A stretch of DNA of 64,000 bases from Bacteroidia bacterium 43-41 (GTDB taxonomy: Bacteria > Bacteroidota > Bacteroidia > Bacteroidales > Dysgonomonadaceae), in assembly GCA_001898165.1 (NCBI GenBank), contig MKTD01000018.1:1-64000 (forward strand), given 5' to 3'. The notes beneath the pieces are model-generated. The model was not told the DNA's origin. It saw nothing but the letters and a program-made list of their open reading frames with translations, and did not search any database. The translations under genes were made by a program, and so were the position numbers. This document shows, one piece after another, positions 1 to 7,723 of the stretch. Position 1 is the stretch's first letter. Every line of letters starts with the position of its first letter.

Positions 1-54
1 TACTTACTCATCCCGCAAAGTTATCAATTTTAGGCATAGCCCCAAAGAACATGA

Positions 55-79
55 CCACCACCAAAGGTGGTGGATTTTT
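55..79 (+). terminator. Rho-independent terminator of an off-window gene
   Basis: A perfect 8-bp stem (CCACCACC 55-62, GGTGGTGG 66-73) with an AAA loop is followed by ATTTTT. The T-run lies on the + side, so it would end a + strand transcript entering from the left edge. It sits just beyond the 3' end of the minus-strand gene at 110, so the two genes converge. Confidence 0.7.
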
Positions 80-109
80 AAATTGAATTAAAATCCGATC
101 AATCGATCC

Positions 110-1228
110 TTATTTAACAACCAGGAACTCGGCTGCCCGGGAAAAAACATGGGTGAAAGCATTGTTCACAGATGTGGTGTCTTTTGAATTGTGCGGAAAC
201 GGGTTTTCGTGCGTATAAGGGAATGGAAAATCAAGCAATTGGATGGCCGACTCCGCGGTTTTCCTGCCCAATGCTTCCAATACCCCGTGATAAGGGATCA
301 CAAGGTCGTTTGACAGGGCAATTCCCCTGATCTTCTCTTTTAAGCGTGTAAAGAATTTTTCACGCTCGGAGCGGAATCTTTCGGGTGAGATCATCTGAAG
401 GAAAGCATTGAAGGCATTGTCGCGCTCCCATACAGGCCAGGCTTCGTTTCCAAAAATATAGATGTAATACTGTTGGAGTTCCTCAAAAGCGGGTTTATCC
501 AGTATGCTCCTGGAAATTCCGGACATGGAGCGGAAGATGCTCCCGCCGCAGAACATAAAGAGACGGGAGTCCGAAAAAAGGCCTTTCTGGTTGGCCATAA
601 GCGCCACCTGCGACAAAAAGGCGCCGATGGAGTAGGCGAAAATATCAATATTTGTGCCTTCCTTGAAAAGGGGATGACGGCCGGTTTTTATCTCTTCGAA
701 CAATACGGTTAAATCTGCCCAGGTTTGCCTTCCCGACAGGTAAAACCGCTCCGGATTCTGGCTGATGCGCTCACTCAACGCAACGTTGGCATAGCTGATG
801 GTGCGATCGCCGGTATATTTCTCTTTCCGGAAGTTCAGCAAGCTAATCAGGCTGCGGGGATTCGACCATGTTACGGGTGCCCGGTTTATGTGGAAAGCAA
901 TGGGGAAAAGGATGACCGGTTTTCCGGTATTGTTGCTCAGGAACTCGGCCCAGGTGAGGTATTTGTTCCAGTTCCGCTCATTCAAGCCGTGCAAAAGCAG
1001 GATGGCTTCCTCTTGCTTAGGTTTGCCCGAAGGAGTGAATACGGGATATTCAAACGAAAAATTTTCGGATATATTATTGTCGGCGTTATTCAGTGTGCCG
1101 CCCCTTCCGTCGCTTGAAAGGCTGTGGAAACGGAAAAAACGGATGTCGATGCCTGTTTCGTCTAAGTGGCAGTCCTCTCCTTGCCTGAAGCAACTGTTCA
1201 GTTCGATGTATCGTTCGTTGTAATTCAT
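110..1228 (-). CDS. Alpha/beta-hydrolase-like protein (DUF6051-like)
   Basis: A 372-residue protein from the ATG at 1228 (MNYNERYIEL). The frame stays open upstream, but that part is low-complexity with no better start. The sequence has an alpha/beta-hydrolase look: a strand followed by LLLHGLNER, a central region with VILFPIAFHINRAP, and IDIFAYSIGAFLS, where AYSIG would be a nucleophile elbow with Ala replacing the usual first Gly. A late DLVIPYHG segment could carry the Asp of a triad. No signal peptide is visible, so it is probably cytoplasmic. The resemblance to DUF6051 is recalled, not searched; the substrate is unknown. It stands alone, converging on the terminator at 55-79 and divergent from the LytTR gene at 1510. 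Confidence 0.65.
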   Translation of the reverse strand: MNYNERYIELNSCFRQGEDCHLDETGIDIRFFRFHSLSSDGRGGTLNNADNNISENFSFEYPVFTPSGKPKQEEAILLLHGLNERNWNKYLTWAEFLSNNTGKPVILFPIAFHINRAPVTWSNPRSLISLLNFRKEKYTGDRTISYANVALSERISQNPERFYLSGRQTWADLTVLFEEIKTGRHPLFKEGTNIDIFAYSIGAFLSQVALMANQKGLFSDSRLFMFCGGSIFRSMSGISRSILDKPAFEELQQYYIYIFGNEAWPVWERDNAFNAFLQMISPERFRSEREKFFTRLKEKIRGIALSNDLVIPYHGVLEALGRKTAESAIQLLDFPFPYTHENPFPHNSKDTTSVNNAFTHVFSRAAEFLVVK

Positions 1229-1450
1229 TCTATCTTTTCGACGGTTTTCGACAAAAGAACAGCCTTTTTCTCTCGTGTGCAAATGAAAGGGAAAGGTGCC
1301 GCAAAAATGGGACGGAAAACCATATATGGGGTGAAATCGGTTATGCAGGGGTGAAAAAGTGATCGGTAAATTCCGATTATTTTGGTAAGTCTTCAATAAA
1401 AATTTACTTTTGCATAATATAAGATGCGCCTCAGCATAGATCAAGCAAGC

Positions 1451-1481
1451 TTGTCTCTGCGCCCGGCTTTCATTATATTTG
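1451..1481 (+). promoter_or_regulatory. Bacteroidota sigma-A promoter for the LytTR gene
   Basis: TTG at 1451-1453, then 20 bp, then TATATTTG at 1474-1481 fits the Bacteroidota -33/-7 consensus (TTG, 19-20 bp, TAnnTTTG). It predicts transcription from about 1486 with a short leader to the ATG at 1510. Confidence 0.7.
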
Positions 1482-1509
1482 TACCGGATGGCCTATAATT
1501 CATTCTACA

Positions 1510-2364
1510 ATGGACGAAAAGATCCCTGCATATTTGTATGAAAAGAAAAACAATGTAAAAACGATCCTTTTTACGGCTCTTTTTGCCTTATTGTTTATCA
1601 ATCTTTTCCAACCGTTCGGTTCCCGTGACTGGTACCCCGGCATTTCGGATATCAGGTATTTTGCTTTCTCGAGCCTGATCATCCTTACCGGTATGCTGGT
1701 GGTGGTAATCAGCCGGATGATCCTTATGGCCTATTCGAAAAGACGGGATGTCTTGTACTGGCAATACGCCTTGTGGATCCTGTGCGAAGTGGTATCAATG
1801 TCGATCTTTTATACCTTGTTCGCAAAATTCTTTCCCAAAGGCGGGGTCGGGAGGGATGTCTCCGAAATCTTTCGCCAGAGTCTATTCAATACGGCCCTGG
1901 TGTTATTGTTGCCCTATGCTATTTCGTGGCTTTATTTCTCGTGGAAGGAGAAAAGCGTGCTTTTGGCAAACATGGAGCAGGAAAAAGCTTTAGACGTGCA
2001 TGCAAGAACCCTGGTGGCGTTTCCGGACGAAAAGGGTGACCTGAAGATTTCAATCACACTGGAGAACCTGCTCTATATAGAGTCTGCCGATAATTACGCT
2101 ACCATCTATTACCTGAATAAATCCAGACAATCCCACTTTTTGCTTCGCAATTCGCTGAAATGGATGGAGGAGAACCTGACGAAGGATACTCCATTGGTGC
2201 GTTGCCATCGTTCCTACATTGTGAATATGGACAAGGTGAAGATACTCAAAAAGGTGAAAGGCGGGATTGTGCTTGAGCTTGATGCGGAAAATACACCCGA
2301 TATTCCGGTATCAAAAACGTATTATGAGTCGTTTATGTACAAGTTTTCACGATATACGGTTTAA
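1510..2364 (+). CDS. Membrane-anchored LytTR DNA-binding regulator
   Basis: 284 residues. The N-terminal half has about four hydrophobic segments (roughly 18-36, 47-70, 80-100, 118-142), one starting in FTALFALLFINLFQPFG. The C-terminal about 105 residues form a LytTR domain (ISITLENLLYIES, then TPLVRCHRSYIVNMDKV), the beta-rich DNA-binding domain of the AgrA/LytR class. There is no receiver domain, so this is a one-component membrane LytTR protein in which signal sensing would be through the membrane part. No histidine kinase or obvious target operon is adjacent; the next unit is rnpB. Target genes cannot be told from the sequence. Expressed from the promoter at 1451-1481. Confidence 0.85.
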   Translation: MDEKIPAYLYEKKNNVKTILFTALFALLFINLFQPFGSRDWYPGISDIRYFAFSSLIILTGMLVVVISRMILMAYSKRRDVLYWQYALWILCEVVSMSIFYTLFAKFFPKGGVGRDVSEIFRQSLFNTALVLLLPYAISWLYFSWKEKSVLLANMEQEKALDVHARTLVAFPDEKGDLKISITLENLLYIESADNYATIYYLNKSRQSHFLLRNSLKWMEENLTKDTPLVRCHRSYIVNMDKVKILKKVKGGIVLELDAENTPDIPVSKTYYESFMYKFSRYTV

Positions 2365-2372
2365 TAAGAGCC

Positions 2373-2491
2373 AAGAACAAAGAACAAAGAACAAAGAACA
2401 AAGACAAAAGACAAAAGATAAAAGACAAAAGACAAAAGACAAAAGACAAAAGACAAAAGACAAAAGACAAAAGACAAAAGACAAAAGACAA
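2373..2491. repeat. Heptanucleotide tandem repeat, 17 copies
   Basis: Seventeen head-to-tail 7-bp units: four of AAGAACA (2373-2400), then thirteen of AAGACAA (one is AAGATAA), ending at 2491. It starts 9 bp after the LytTR stop codon and ends 27 bp before the rnpB -7 box. It is purine-rich on the + strand with only one C/T per unit. Such arrays are prone to copy-number change. It is non-coding; reading frames across it are a by-product of its lack of stops. Confidence 0.95.
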
Positions 2492-2518
2492 AAACAGCAA
2501 AAACTCATTACTTATTAT

Positions 2519-2526
2519 TACTTTTG
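2519..2526 (+). promoter_or_regulatory. -7 box of rnpB
   Basis: TACTTTTG matches TAnnTTTG and ends 5 bp before the predicted 5' end of the RNase P RNA, the spacing expected for direct transcription of the mature 5' end. No clear -33 TTG is visible upstream, where the heptamer repeat ends. Confidence 0.6.
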
Positions 2527-2531
2527 TAATC

Positions 2532-2900
2532 GCAGCAGGCCGGTTTGTCGTTCCGGTGTTTATCGCCGGGGAGGAAAGTCCGGGCAACGTAGAGCGCCAT
2601 ACTTCCTAACGGGAAGCTGTCCGCGAGGGCAGAGTAGCGTAACAGAAAATAACCGCTTCGTTTTCTCGAGAGATCACGATGCAAGGGTGAAAAGGTAAGG
2701 TAAGAGCTTACCGGGTGCCATGGCAACATGGTATGCCGTACGTCTTATGGGTTGTAAGACCATGTATATCGGATATGTAGGGTTGCTCGCCCGATGCCGA
2801 GGGGTGGGTCGCTAAAGAGCGGTGGCGACATCGTTTCGTAGATAAATGACAAACATCCCGACTTGTCGGGATACAGAACCCGGCTTACAGGCCGGCTGCT
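2532..2900 (+). ncRNA. rnpB: RNase P RNA
   Basis: The catalytic RNA of RNase P, which matures tRNA 5' ends. Hallmarks are present in order: the 5' P1 strand (GCAGGCCGG, 2535-2543), the universal 5' P4 segment GAGGAAAGTCCGGGC (from 2571), the stem ATCCCGACTTGTCGGGAT near 2855-2871, then the 3' P4 partner ACAGAACCCGGCTTA and the closing P1 strand CCGGCTGC (2892-2899). A T-run from 2900 serves as the terminator, with P1 just before it. Length of about 370 nt fits a type A RNA. The downstream yihY frame extends back into it via a TTG codon, but that is not a credible start. Confidence 0.95.
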
Positions 2901-2916
2901 TTTTTATTTTGACCGT

Positions 2917-4464
2917 ATGTTGAAGAGGAAAAAAAGGATTTCAAAACAAGAGGAGGAAGATAAACCGGGGTTGTTGGAAAGAATCAGGCTTAAAATAAAA
3001 GAATGGGTTCACTTTCTTTCCTACGATATCTGGCGGCTGAATCCCGAAAATTTCTCCAATAAAAAGAATGTTTCACACAATATTCTTAAGGTCATCATGC
3101 TCACCGTCAGAGGTGTGCAAGAGCAAAACCTCGGTGCCAGTTCCCGCTCGTTAACCTATCGTACAATCCTGTCGCTTGTTCCCATGCTTGCGGTTTTGTT
3201 TGCTATTGCCCGCGGTTTCGGTTTCGAGAAAATACTGGAAAGTCAGATCTTCAGCTTTTTCAACAACAGCGAGAAGGAGATGGTAGCTGCTTTGCCGGAA
3301 TCCAAAATAATTACCGATACCATTATCGATGTGTCGAAATCAATAAACCCCAATCAGGAGATAAGCATCCTGAGTACGGTGCAAACGCCGGACTCGCCGC
3401 CGGACGAAGACCTTTCCATTACGGGAACTTCATTTACGATGGAGACGCTCATCAAATTTGTCAATAATTCGTTGAGGCATGCCCAGGGAGGAGTTTTTGC
3501 CGGAGTCGGGATATTTTTACTGTTATACACCGTTGTTTTGCTGTTTACCGATATTGAAAACAGCTTTAACCGTATTTGGGGCGTGAAAAAAGGGCGATCC
3601 TTACAACGAAGGGCGGTGGACTATTTCGCTCTCATCCTGCTGCTGCCTGTTTTTGCCGTATTGAATTACAGCCTGACAGCCCTTATACAGGCCTCTACGG
3701 GACCGTTTGATAAGTTCAGATACATCCTCGACCCTGTAGTAACCCAGGTGTTGAATATCCTTCCGTTTTTAGTAATGATCATCACCTTAACGCTTTTGTA
3801 CCGGTTTATGCCGAACATGAGGGTGAAATGGACGAGTGCATTGATCGGGGGGATTGTTGGCGGCATCGCCATCCAGCTCTTTCAGATGATCTATTTAACC
3901 GGTCAGTTGTGGATAGCGAAGTACAATGCCATTTACGGAGCTTTTGCCGCCATACCGCTGTTGCTTTTATGGGTACAAATGTCCTGGTTTATTGTGCTGA
4001 TAGGTGCCGAGTTATCTTTTTCGATTCAAAATGTCCGGAAATTCTCTTTCGACAAGGAGACTAAAAATATCAGCCGCCGCTTCCGGGATTTCTTTACCAT
4101 TATGATCGCATCGGTGATTGTAAAGCGATTTGCAGACGGCGAACCTCCATTCACTGCCGATCAGATTTCGATGAAATGTAAGATACCTATTAAATTGACA
4201 AACGATATTATTGATGAACTTCACAAGCTTCAGATCATTTTACCGACCCCCACACCCAAGGATGACCGCATTATGGCATACCAACCCGCTTTGGATATTA
4301 ATTTGCTGACGGTTAATGACCTGATAGAGCAGATAGATAAAGAGGGCTCCGAAGATTTTCTGATAGATGTTGAAGGTGATTTTGCACGGCACTGGAATGC
4401 CTTGATGGATACACGAATGTCTGTTTACGAATCTTCAAGCAATGTAATGCTGAAAGATTTATAA
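2917..4464 (+). CDS. YihY/BrkB family inner-membrane protein
   Basis: 515 residues from the ATG at 2917 (MLKRKKRISK). An earlier TTG at 2863 in the same frame lies inside rnpB and is rejected. The basic N-terminus precedes a BrkB/YihY domain (roughly residues 70-390) with six hydrophobic stretches and family-typical SRSLTYRTILSLVP, FNRIWGVKKGRS and YGAFAAIPLLLLWVQMSW. A C-terminal soluble part of about 110 residues resembles a winged helix (FTADQISMKCKIPIKLTNDIIDELHKL), an arrangement seen in Bacteroidota members. The family was once called ribonuclease BN, which is now regarded as wrong for YihY; the true role is unknown. A spacer region at about residues 100-140 is hydrophilic and probably periplasmic. 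Ends 10 bp from the convergent metalloprotease gene. Confidence 0.85.
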   Translation: MLKRKKRISKQEEEDKPGLLERIRLKIKEWVHFLSYDIWRLNPENFSNKKNVSHNILKVIMLTVRGVQEQNLGASSRSLTYRTILSLVPMLAVLFAIARGFGFEKILESQIFSFFNNSEKEMVAALPESKIITDTIIDVSKSINPNQEISILSTVQTPDSPPDEDLSITGTSFTMETLIKFVNNSLRHAQGGVFAGVGIFLLLYTVVLLFTDIENSFNRIWGVKKGRSLQRRAVDYFALILLLPVFAVLNYSLTALIQASTGPFDKFRYILDPVVTQVLNILPFLVMIITLTLLYRFMPNMRVKWTSALIGGIVGGIAIQLFQMIYLTGQLWIAKYNAIYGAFAAIPLLLLWVQMSWFIVLIGAELSFSIQNVRKFSFDKETKNISRRFRDFFTIMIASVIVKRFADGEPPFTADQISMKCKIPIKLTNDIIDELHKLQIILPTPTPKDDRIMAYQPALDINLLTVNDLIEQIDKEGSEDFLIDVEGDFARHWNALMDTRMSVYESSSNVMLKDL

Positions 4465-4474
4465 ATTTTACAAA

Positions 4475-5188
4475 TCAGGGCTTCAACAGTTCATAGGCCA
4501 TTGACTTCTGGTTCCTGAGCGAGCGGCTGACAGTTTTGGCGTCTTCCCCGCAGAAACTATTGAGCAGTTTCCAGAATCTTTCACTGTGATTCAGTTCAAC
4601 CGTATGTGCCAGTTCGTGAAGGATGATATAATCGATCTGTTTTTCGGAAAGCAGCAACGTATAATAAGAAAAATTGATGTTTTTCGCGCGAGAACAACTT
4701 CCCCAGCGCGATACGCTTTTGTTGATCTTTACACCGTTTACCTGCAGGTTGAGTTTTTGTGCAAATGCAACTGTTTTTTCCGGTAATATCCTCATGGCTT
4801 CGTAGCGCAAAGCTTGCCTGATCATCTCCTTGACAATATGCTGGGAAGCAGGATCCTCCAAATCAAAATTCACAGGAATAAAAACGGTTAAATCGCCGCC
4901 TTTTAGCCTCATTTTTACGCTTTCCACCAGATGGGTCCTCGATAGCCTTGCCGTAAAAGAAAACGTCTCTAAAATGGAATCTTCCGTAATCAACTGATCT
5001 TCATCAGCACTTATTTTCATTAAACGATGACGCAGATCATCCAAAACGAACGGTAATTTTTTCATTTTAAATCCGGACGGCACAGTCAAATGAATGTGTC
5101 CGTCTTTTCTTCGTGCGATGATTCTTTTTGCCCGGATGTTGGGTTTTACTATTATTTTCCCAAGCTCTTTATCGTTGTATTCGTACAT
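4475..5188 (-). CDS. YgjP-type (DUF45) zinc metalloprotease
   Basis: 237 residues from the ATG at 5188. The C-terminal half carries the HExxH zinc motif H191-E192-L-A-H195 followed by NH at 200-201, plus the family segment SRWGSCSRAKNINFSY that precedes the catalytic helix. This is the YgjP/SprT-like, M48-related family of cytoplasmic metalloproteases, whose substrates are largely unknown. It is often the M48-like neighbour of restriction or repair genes, but nothing here supports such a link. The ORF can be extended two codons-worth upstream to a TTG, but the -7 box TATCTTTG at 5193-5200 lies within that extension, so the ATG at 5188 is the start. The transcript would then be almost leaderless. 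Confidence 0.85.
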   Translation of the reverse strand: MYEYNDKELGKIIVKPNIRAKRIIARRKDGHIHLTVPSGFKMKKLPFVLDDLRHRLMKISADEDQLITEDSILETFSFTARLSRTHLVESVKMRLKGGDLTVFIPVNFDLEDPASQHIVKEMIRQALRYEAMRILPEKTVAFAQKLNLQVNGVKINKSVSRWGSCSRAKNINFSYYTLLLSEKQIDYIILHELAHTVELNHSERFWKLLNSFCGEDAKTVSRSLRNQKSMAYELLKP

Positions 5189-5192
5189 TTTA

Positions 5193-5200
5193 CAAAGATA
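5193..5200 (-). promoter_or_regulatory. -7 box for the YgjP-type gene
   Basis: TATCTTTG on the minus strand ends only 4 nt before the ATG at 5188. Transcription a few bases downstream would start at or right next to the start codon, implying a leaderless or near-leaderless mRNA. Confidence 0.6.
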
Positions 5201-5259
5201 ATACAATTATTTTCGCCAATAGTTTTGCCCCGTAAATCATCAAAATAAAAAACATTGCC

Positions 5260-5267
5260 TATCTTTG
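5260..5267 (+). promoter_or_regulatory. -7 box for mlaE
   Basis: TATCTTTG at 5260-5267, 21 bp upstream of the mlaE ATG. No good TTG at the -33 position. It is the only promoter-like element seen before the mlaE-mlaF pair. Confidence 0.6.
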
Positions 5268-5288
5268 TGCACGTTAATTTCCGATTAA

Positions 5289-6038
5289 ATGAGCATAATA
5301 AGTTCTTTAGAGAGCATCGGCGAATATGTCGAGCTAATGAGAAGAGTGATGGCTCCGCCCGACCGGGTCAGGGAATTCTTTAAAGAGTTCTCGAAGGAAG
5401 TTTATAAGCTGGGAGTTAACTCCATCTGGCTTGTCATCATCATCTCCTTCTTTATCGGAGCGGTTATTGTTATGCAGATTGCCATAAACGTGGCCTCTCC
5501 TTTATTGCCCCGCTTTACGGTTGGAGTGGTTTCGCGCGAAATCATTCTTCTGGAATTTTCATCCACCATCATGTGTTTGATCTTGTCGGGCAAGGTGGGT
5601 TCCAACATTGCTTCGGAAATTGGCACTATGCGTGTTACCGAACAGATTGATGCGTTGGAAATTATGGGTATAAATTCTGCTAATTACCTGATTATGCCTA
5701 AAGTGTCGGCATTTGTATTTTTTATGCCCGTTTTGGTGGCATTGAGTATGTTTCTGGGTATGTTTGGCGGATACATCATATGTCTTTTTACGGGTACTCC
5801 CCCGGTTTCTACCTATATTTACGGTATTCAGTTTTTCTTCCGGGAGAGCTTTGTCTGGACTTCCATCCTGAAATCGATGATTTACGGCTTTATAATCGCT
5901 TCGGTTTCCGCATATTTTGGTTATCACGTTAAGGGCGGATCGCTTGAGGTGGGAAAGGCAAGCACCGACTCCGTCGTTATCAACAATATTTTAATATTAG
6001 CAGCCGATTTGGTGTTCACTCAATTGGTTATGGGATAA
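5289..6038 (+). CDS. mlaE: MlaE-family lipid transport permease
   Basis: 249 residues, the usual MlaE length. An amphipathic N-terminal helix is followed by about five membrane segments (for instance LGVNSIWLVIIISFFIGAV and a conserved SGKVGSNIASEIGTMRVTEQIDALEIMG loop, given here as SGKVG...EIGTMRVTEQ). MlaE is the inner-membrane permease that works with the ATPase MlaF and an MCE protein (MlaD) to move phospholipids between the inner and outer membranes. The ATPase gene follows after 5 bp, so the two are one operon. No MlaD/MCE, MlaB or MlaC gene is next to it, so the substrate-binding partner must be encoded elsewhere. Confidence 0.9.
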   Translation: MSIISSLESIGEYVELMRRVMAPPDRVREFFKEFSKEVYKLGVNSIWLVIIISFFIGAVIVMQIAINVASPLLPRFTVGVVSREIILLEFSSTIMCLILSGKVGSNIASEIGTMRVTEQIDALEIMGINSANYLIMPKVSAFVFFMPVLVALSMFLGMFGGYIICLFTGTPPVSTYIYGIQFFFRESFVWTSILKSMIYGFIIASVSAYFGYHVKGGSLEVGKASTDSVVINNILILAADLVFTQLVMG

Positions 6039-6043
6039 AATAT

Positions 6044-6823
6044 ATGATACAGGTAAGGAATTTAGTAAAAGAATTCGAAGGCAGGATCGTTCTCGACGAC
6101 ATTACGACTTCCTTTAAAAAAGGGGCGGTAAACATGATCATTGGAAAGAGCGGTTCGGGCAAAACTGTTTTCCTGAAATGCCTTATCGGATTAATACATC
6201 CCACTTCGGGGGAGATCAGGTATAACGGGCGCAATATTATGGAGATGAGGGCCAGGGAAATGAAACGTTTGCGCCGCGATATGGGCATGTTGTTTCAGGG
6301 ATCGGCCTTGTTCGACTCAAAAACGGTACTCGAAAATGTAATGTTCCCGTTGGATATGTTCTCCCGGATGAATGTGCGCGAAAGAAAGAAACGTGCCGAA
6401 TTCTGTCTCGAAAGGGTAAATCTTTCGCATGCTGCCGATCTTTATCCATCCGAGATATCGGGCGGTATGATGAAACGGGCGGCTATTGCCCGTGCCATTG
6501 CATTGAATCCCAAATACCTGTTTTGCGATGAACCGAACTCGGGCCTCGACCCGAAGACGGCACAACTCATCGATGAGCTGATTTCGGATATCACGGACGA
6601 TTTCGGGATAACATCCATCGTTGTTTCGCACGACATGAACTCGGTAATGAACATCGGCGACAACATTATCTTTTTGAATGAAGGCGTATTGGAATGGCAA
6701 GGATCGAAAGACAAAATAATGGACGCCAAAAATGAAAAACTGAACGAATTTGTTTTTGCTTCAGAGCTTTTCAAAAAAATAAAAGAGGCCGACTCCATTA
6801 TTACAGAAAACAATTGTGTTTAA
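6044..6823 (+). CDS. mlaF: MlaF-family ABC transporter ATPase
   Basis: 259 residues with all ABC motifs: Walker A GKSGSGKT (about 34-41), Q-loop in GMLFQGSALFD, signature SEISGGMMKRAAIARA, where the MlaF-typical SGGM replaces SGGQ, Walker B LFCDEPNSGLDP and the H-loop VVSHD. It powers the permease encoded just upstream; ATP hydrolysis in the cytoplasm drives lipid transfer through MlaE. The SGGM signature and the immediate mlaE neighbour separate it from other ABC ATPases. After it comes a 125-bp gap containing a structured repeat, then sufC. Confidence 0.9.
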   Translation: MIQVRNLVKEFEGRIVLDDITTSFKKGAVNMIIGKSGSGKTVFLKCLIGLIHPTSGEIRYNGRNIMEMRAREMKRLRRDMGMLFQGSALFDSKTVLENVMFPLDMFSRMNVRERKKRAEFCLERVNLSHAADLYPSEISGGMMKRAAIARAIALNPKYLFCDEPNSGLDPKTAQLIDELISDITDDFGITSIVVSHDMNSVMNIGDNIIFLNEGVLEWQGSKDKIMDAKNEKLNEFVFASELFKKIKEADSIITENNCV

Positions 6824-6839
6824 AAATTGTTATTCACTC

Positions 6840-6896
6840 AGAAACTGTTCAAATTTCTTACGATGATAGCCCGCTATTATCGCCAAAACAGTTTCT
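6840..6896 (+). repeat. Structured repeat, copy 1 (paired arms, conserved core)
   Basis: Perfect 10-bp arms AGAAACTGTT (6840-6849) and AACAGTTTCT (6887-6896) enclose an inner hairpin GATGATAG/CTATTATC (about 6862-6880) with a CCCG-type loop. The 3' half CCCGCTATTATCGCCAAAAC is identical to a segment in the second copy at 42457-42515, whose arms have a different but again self-complementary sequence. It lies 52 bp upstream of sufC. It may be a REP-like element or a structured RNA leader. Confidence 0.7.
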
Positions 6897-6948
6897 AGGA
6901 ATAGGCAGGCGGCACAACAGGTTGTAGCCGTTTTTTAATGATTTATAT

Positions 6949-7701
6949 ATGGCTAATTTATTAAAGATCAAGAATCTACATGCAATAGTAGAAAATAAAG
7001 AAATTCTGAAAGGTATTAATCTGGAAGTAAATGAAGGTGAGATTCACGCTATTATGGGCCCCAACGGATCGGGGAAAAGTACATTGGCTTCTGTTCTTAC
7101 CGGAAATCCAAAATATGAAGTGACACGCGGTAGCATACTCTTCAAAGAAAAAGAGTTGCTGGACATGGAACCTGCCGATCGTGCCAGGGAAGGGATTTTT
7201 CTCAGTTTTCAGTATCCCATTGAAATTCCCGGCGTGAGCATGGTTAATTTTATGCGTGCCGCGTTAAATGAACAACGTAAATACAGGGGTGAAGAACAAA
7301 TATCGGCATCCAACTTCTTGAAACTGATGCGCGACAAGCGCGAATTGCTGGGGATTGACAGCCAACTGGTAAGCCGTTCGGTGAACGAGGGGTTCTCGGG
7401 AGGAGAAAAGAAGAGAAACGAAATTTTTCAGATGGCCATGCTCGATCCTGCTTTGGCGATACTTGACGAAACCGATTCGGGATTGGATATTGATGCGTTG
7501 CGAATTGTCGCAGCCGGGGTGAATGCTTTGCACAGTCCCGAAAAAGCGGCTATCGTTATTACACACTATCAGCGCCTTCTCGATTATATTGAACCCGACG
7601 TGGTTCACGTTCTTTACGACGGAAGAATCATCAAAACCGGAGGCCCCGATCTGGCTCTCGAACTCGAAGAAAAAGGATATGACTGGCTCGTAAACCCGTA
7701 A
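6949..7701 (+). CDS. sufC: Fe-S cluster assembly ATPase SufC
   Basis: 250 residues, the typical SufC length. It has Walker A GPNGSGKST (about 37-45), the SufC-specific signature FSGGEKKRNE, Walker B LAILDETDSGLD and an H-loop VITHYQRLLDYI. SufC is the cytosolic ATPase of the SufBCD scaffold that assembles Fe-S clusters; it binds SufD and SufB. sufD and sufS follow at once, forming an operon. Unusually, sufB is not the preceding gene: the upstream neighbour is mlaF, 125 bp away. No clear TAnnTTTG box is seen before it; the structured repeat at 6840-6896 occupies most of the leader region. Confidence 0.95.
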   Translation: MANLLKIKNLHAIVENKEILKGINLEVNEGEIHAIMGPNGSGKSTLASVLTGNPKYEVTRGSILFKEKELLDMEPADRAREGIFLSFQYPIEIPGVSMVNFMRAALNEQRKYRGEEQISASNFLKLMRDKRELLGIDSQLVSRSVNEGFSGGEKKRNEIFQMAMLDPALAILDETDSGLDIDALRIVAAGVNALHSPEKAAIVITHYQRLLDYIEPDVVHVLYDGRIIKTGGPDLALELEEKGYDWLVNP

Positions 7702-7723
7702 CTCGTAATCTCGTAATAAAAAA

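Noticed and set aside
2373-2491. Could the tandem array be a CRISPR?
   Set aside because: Units are 7 bp, adjacent and without spacers.
2267-2698. A 143-codon reading frame across the heptamer repeat
   Set aside because: It overlaps the LytTR gene, the stop-poor tandem repeat and rnpB; the protein is a repeat of KDKRQKT-type units and has no start signal.
2863-2916. N-terminal extension of the YihY protein from a TTG codon
   Set aside because: It lies inside the 3' part of rnpB; the ATG at 2917 is right after the rnpB terminator T-run.
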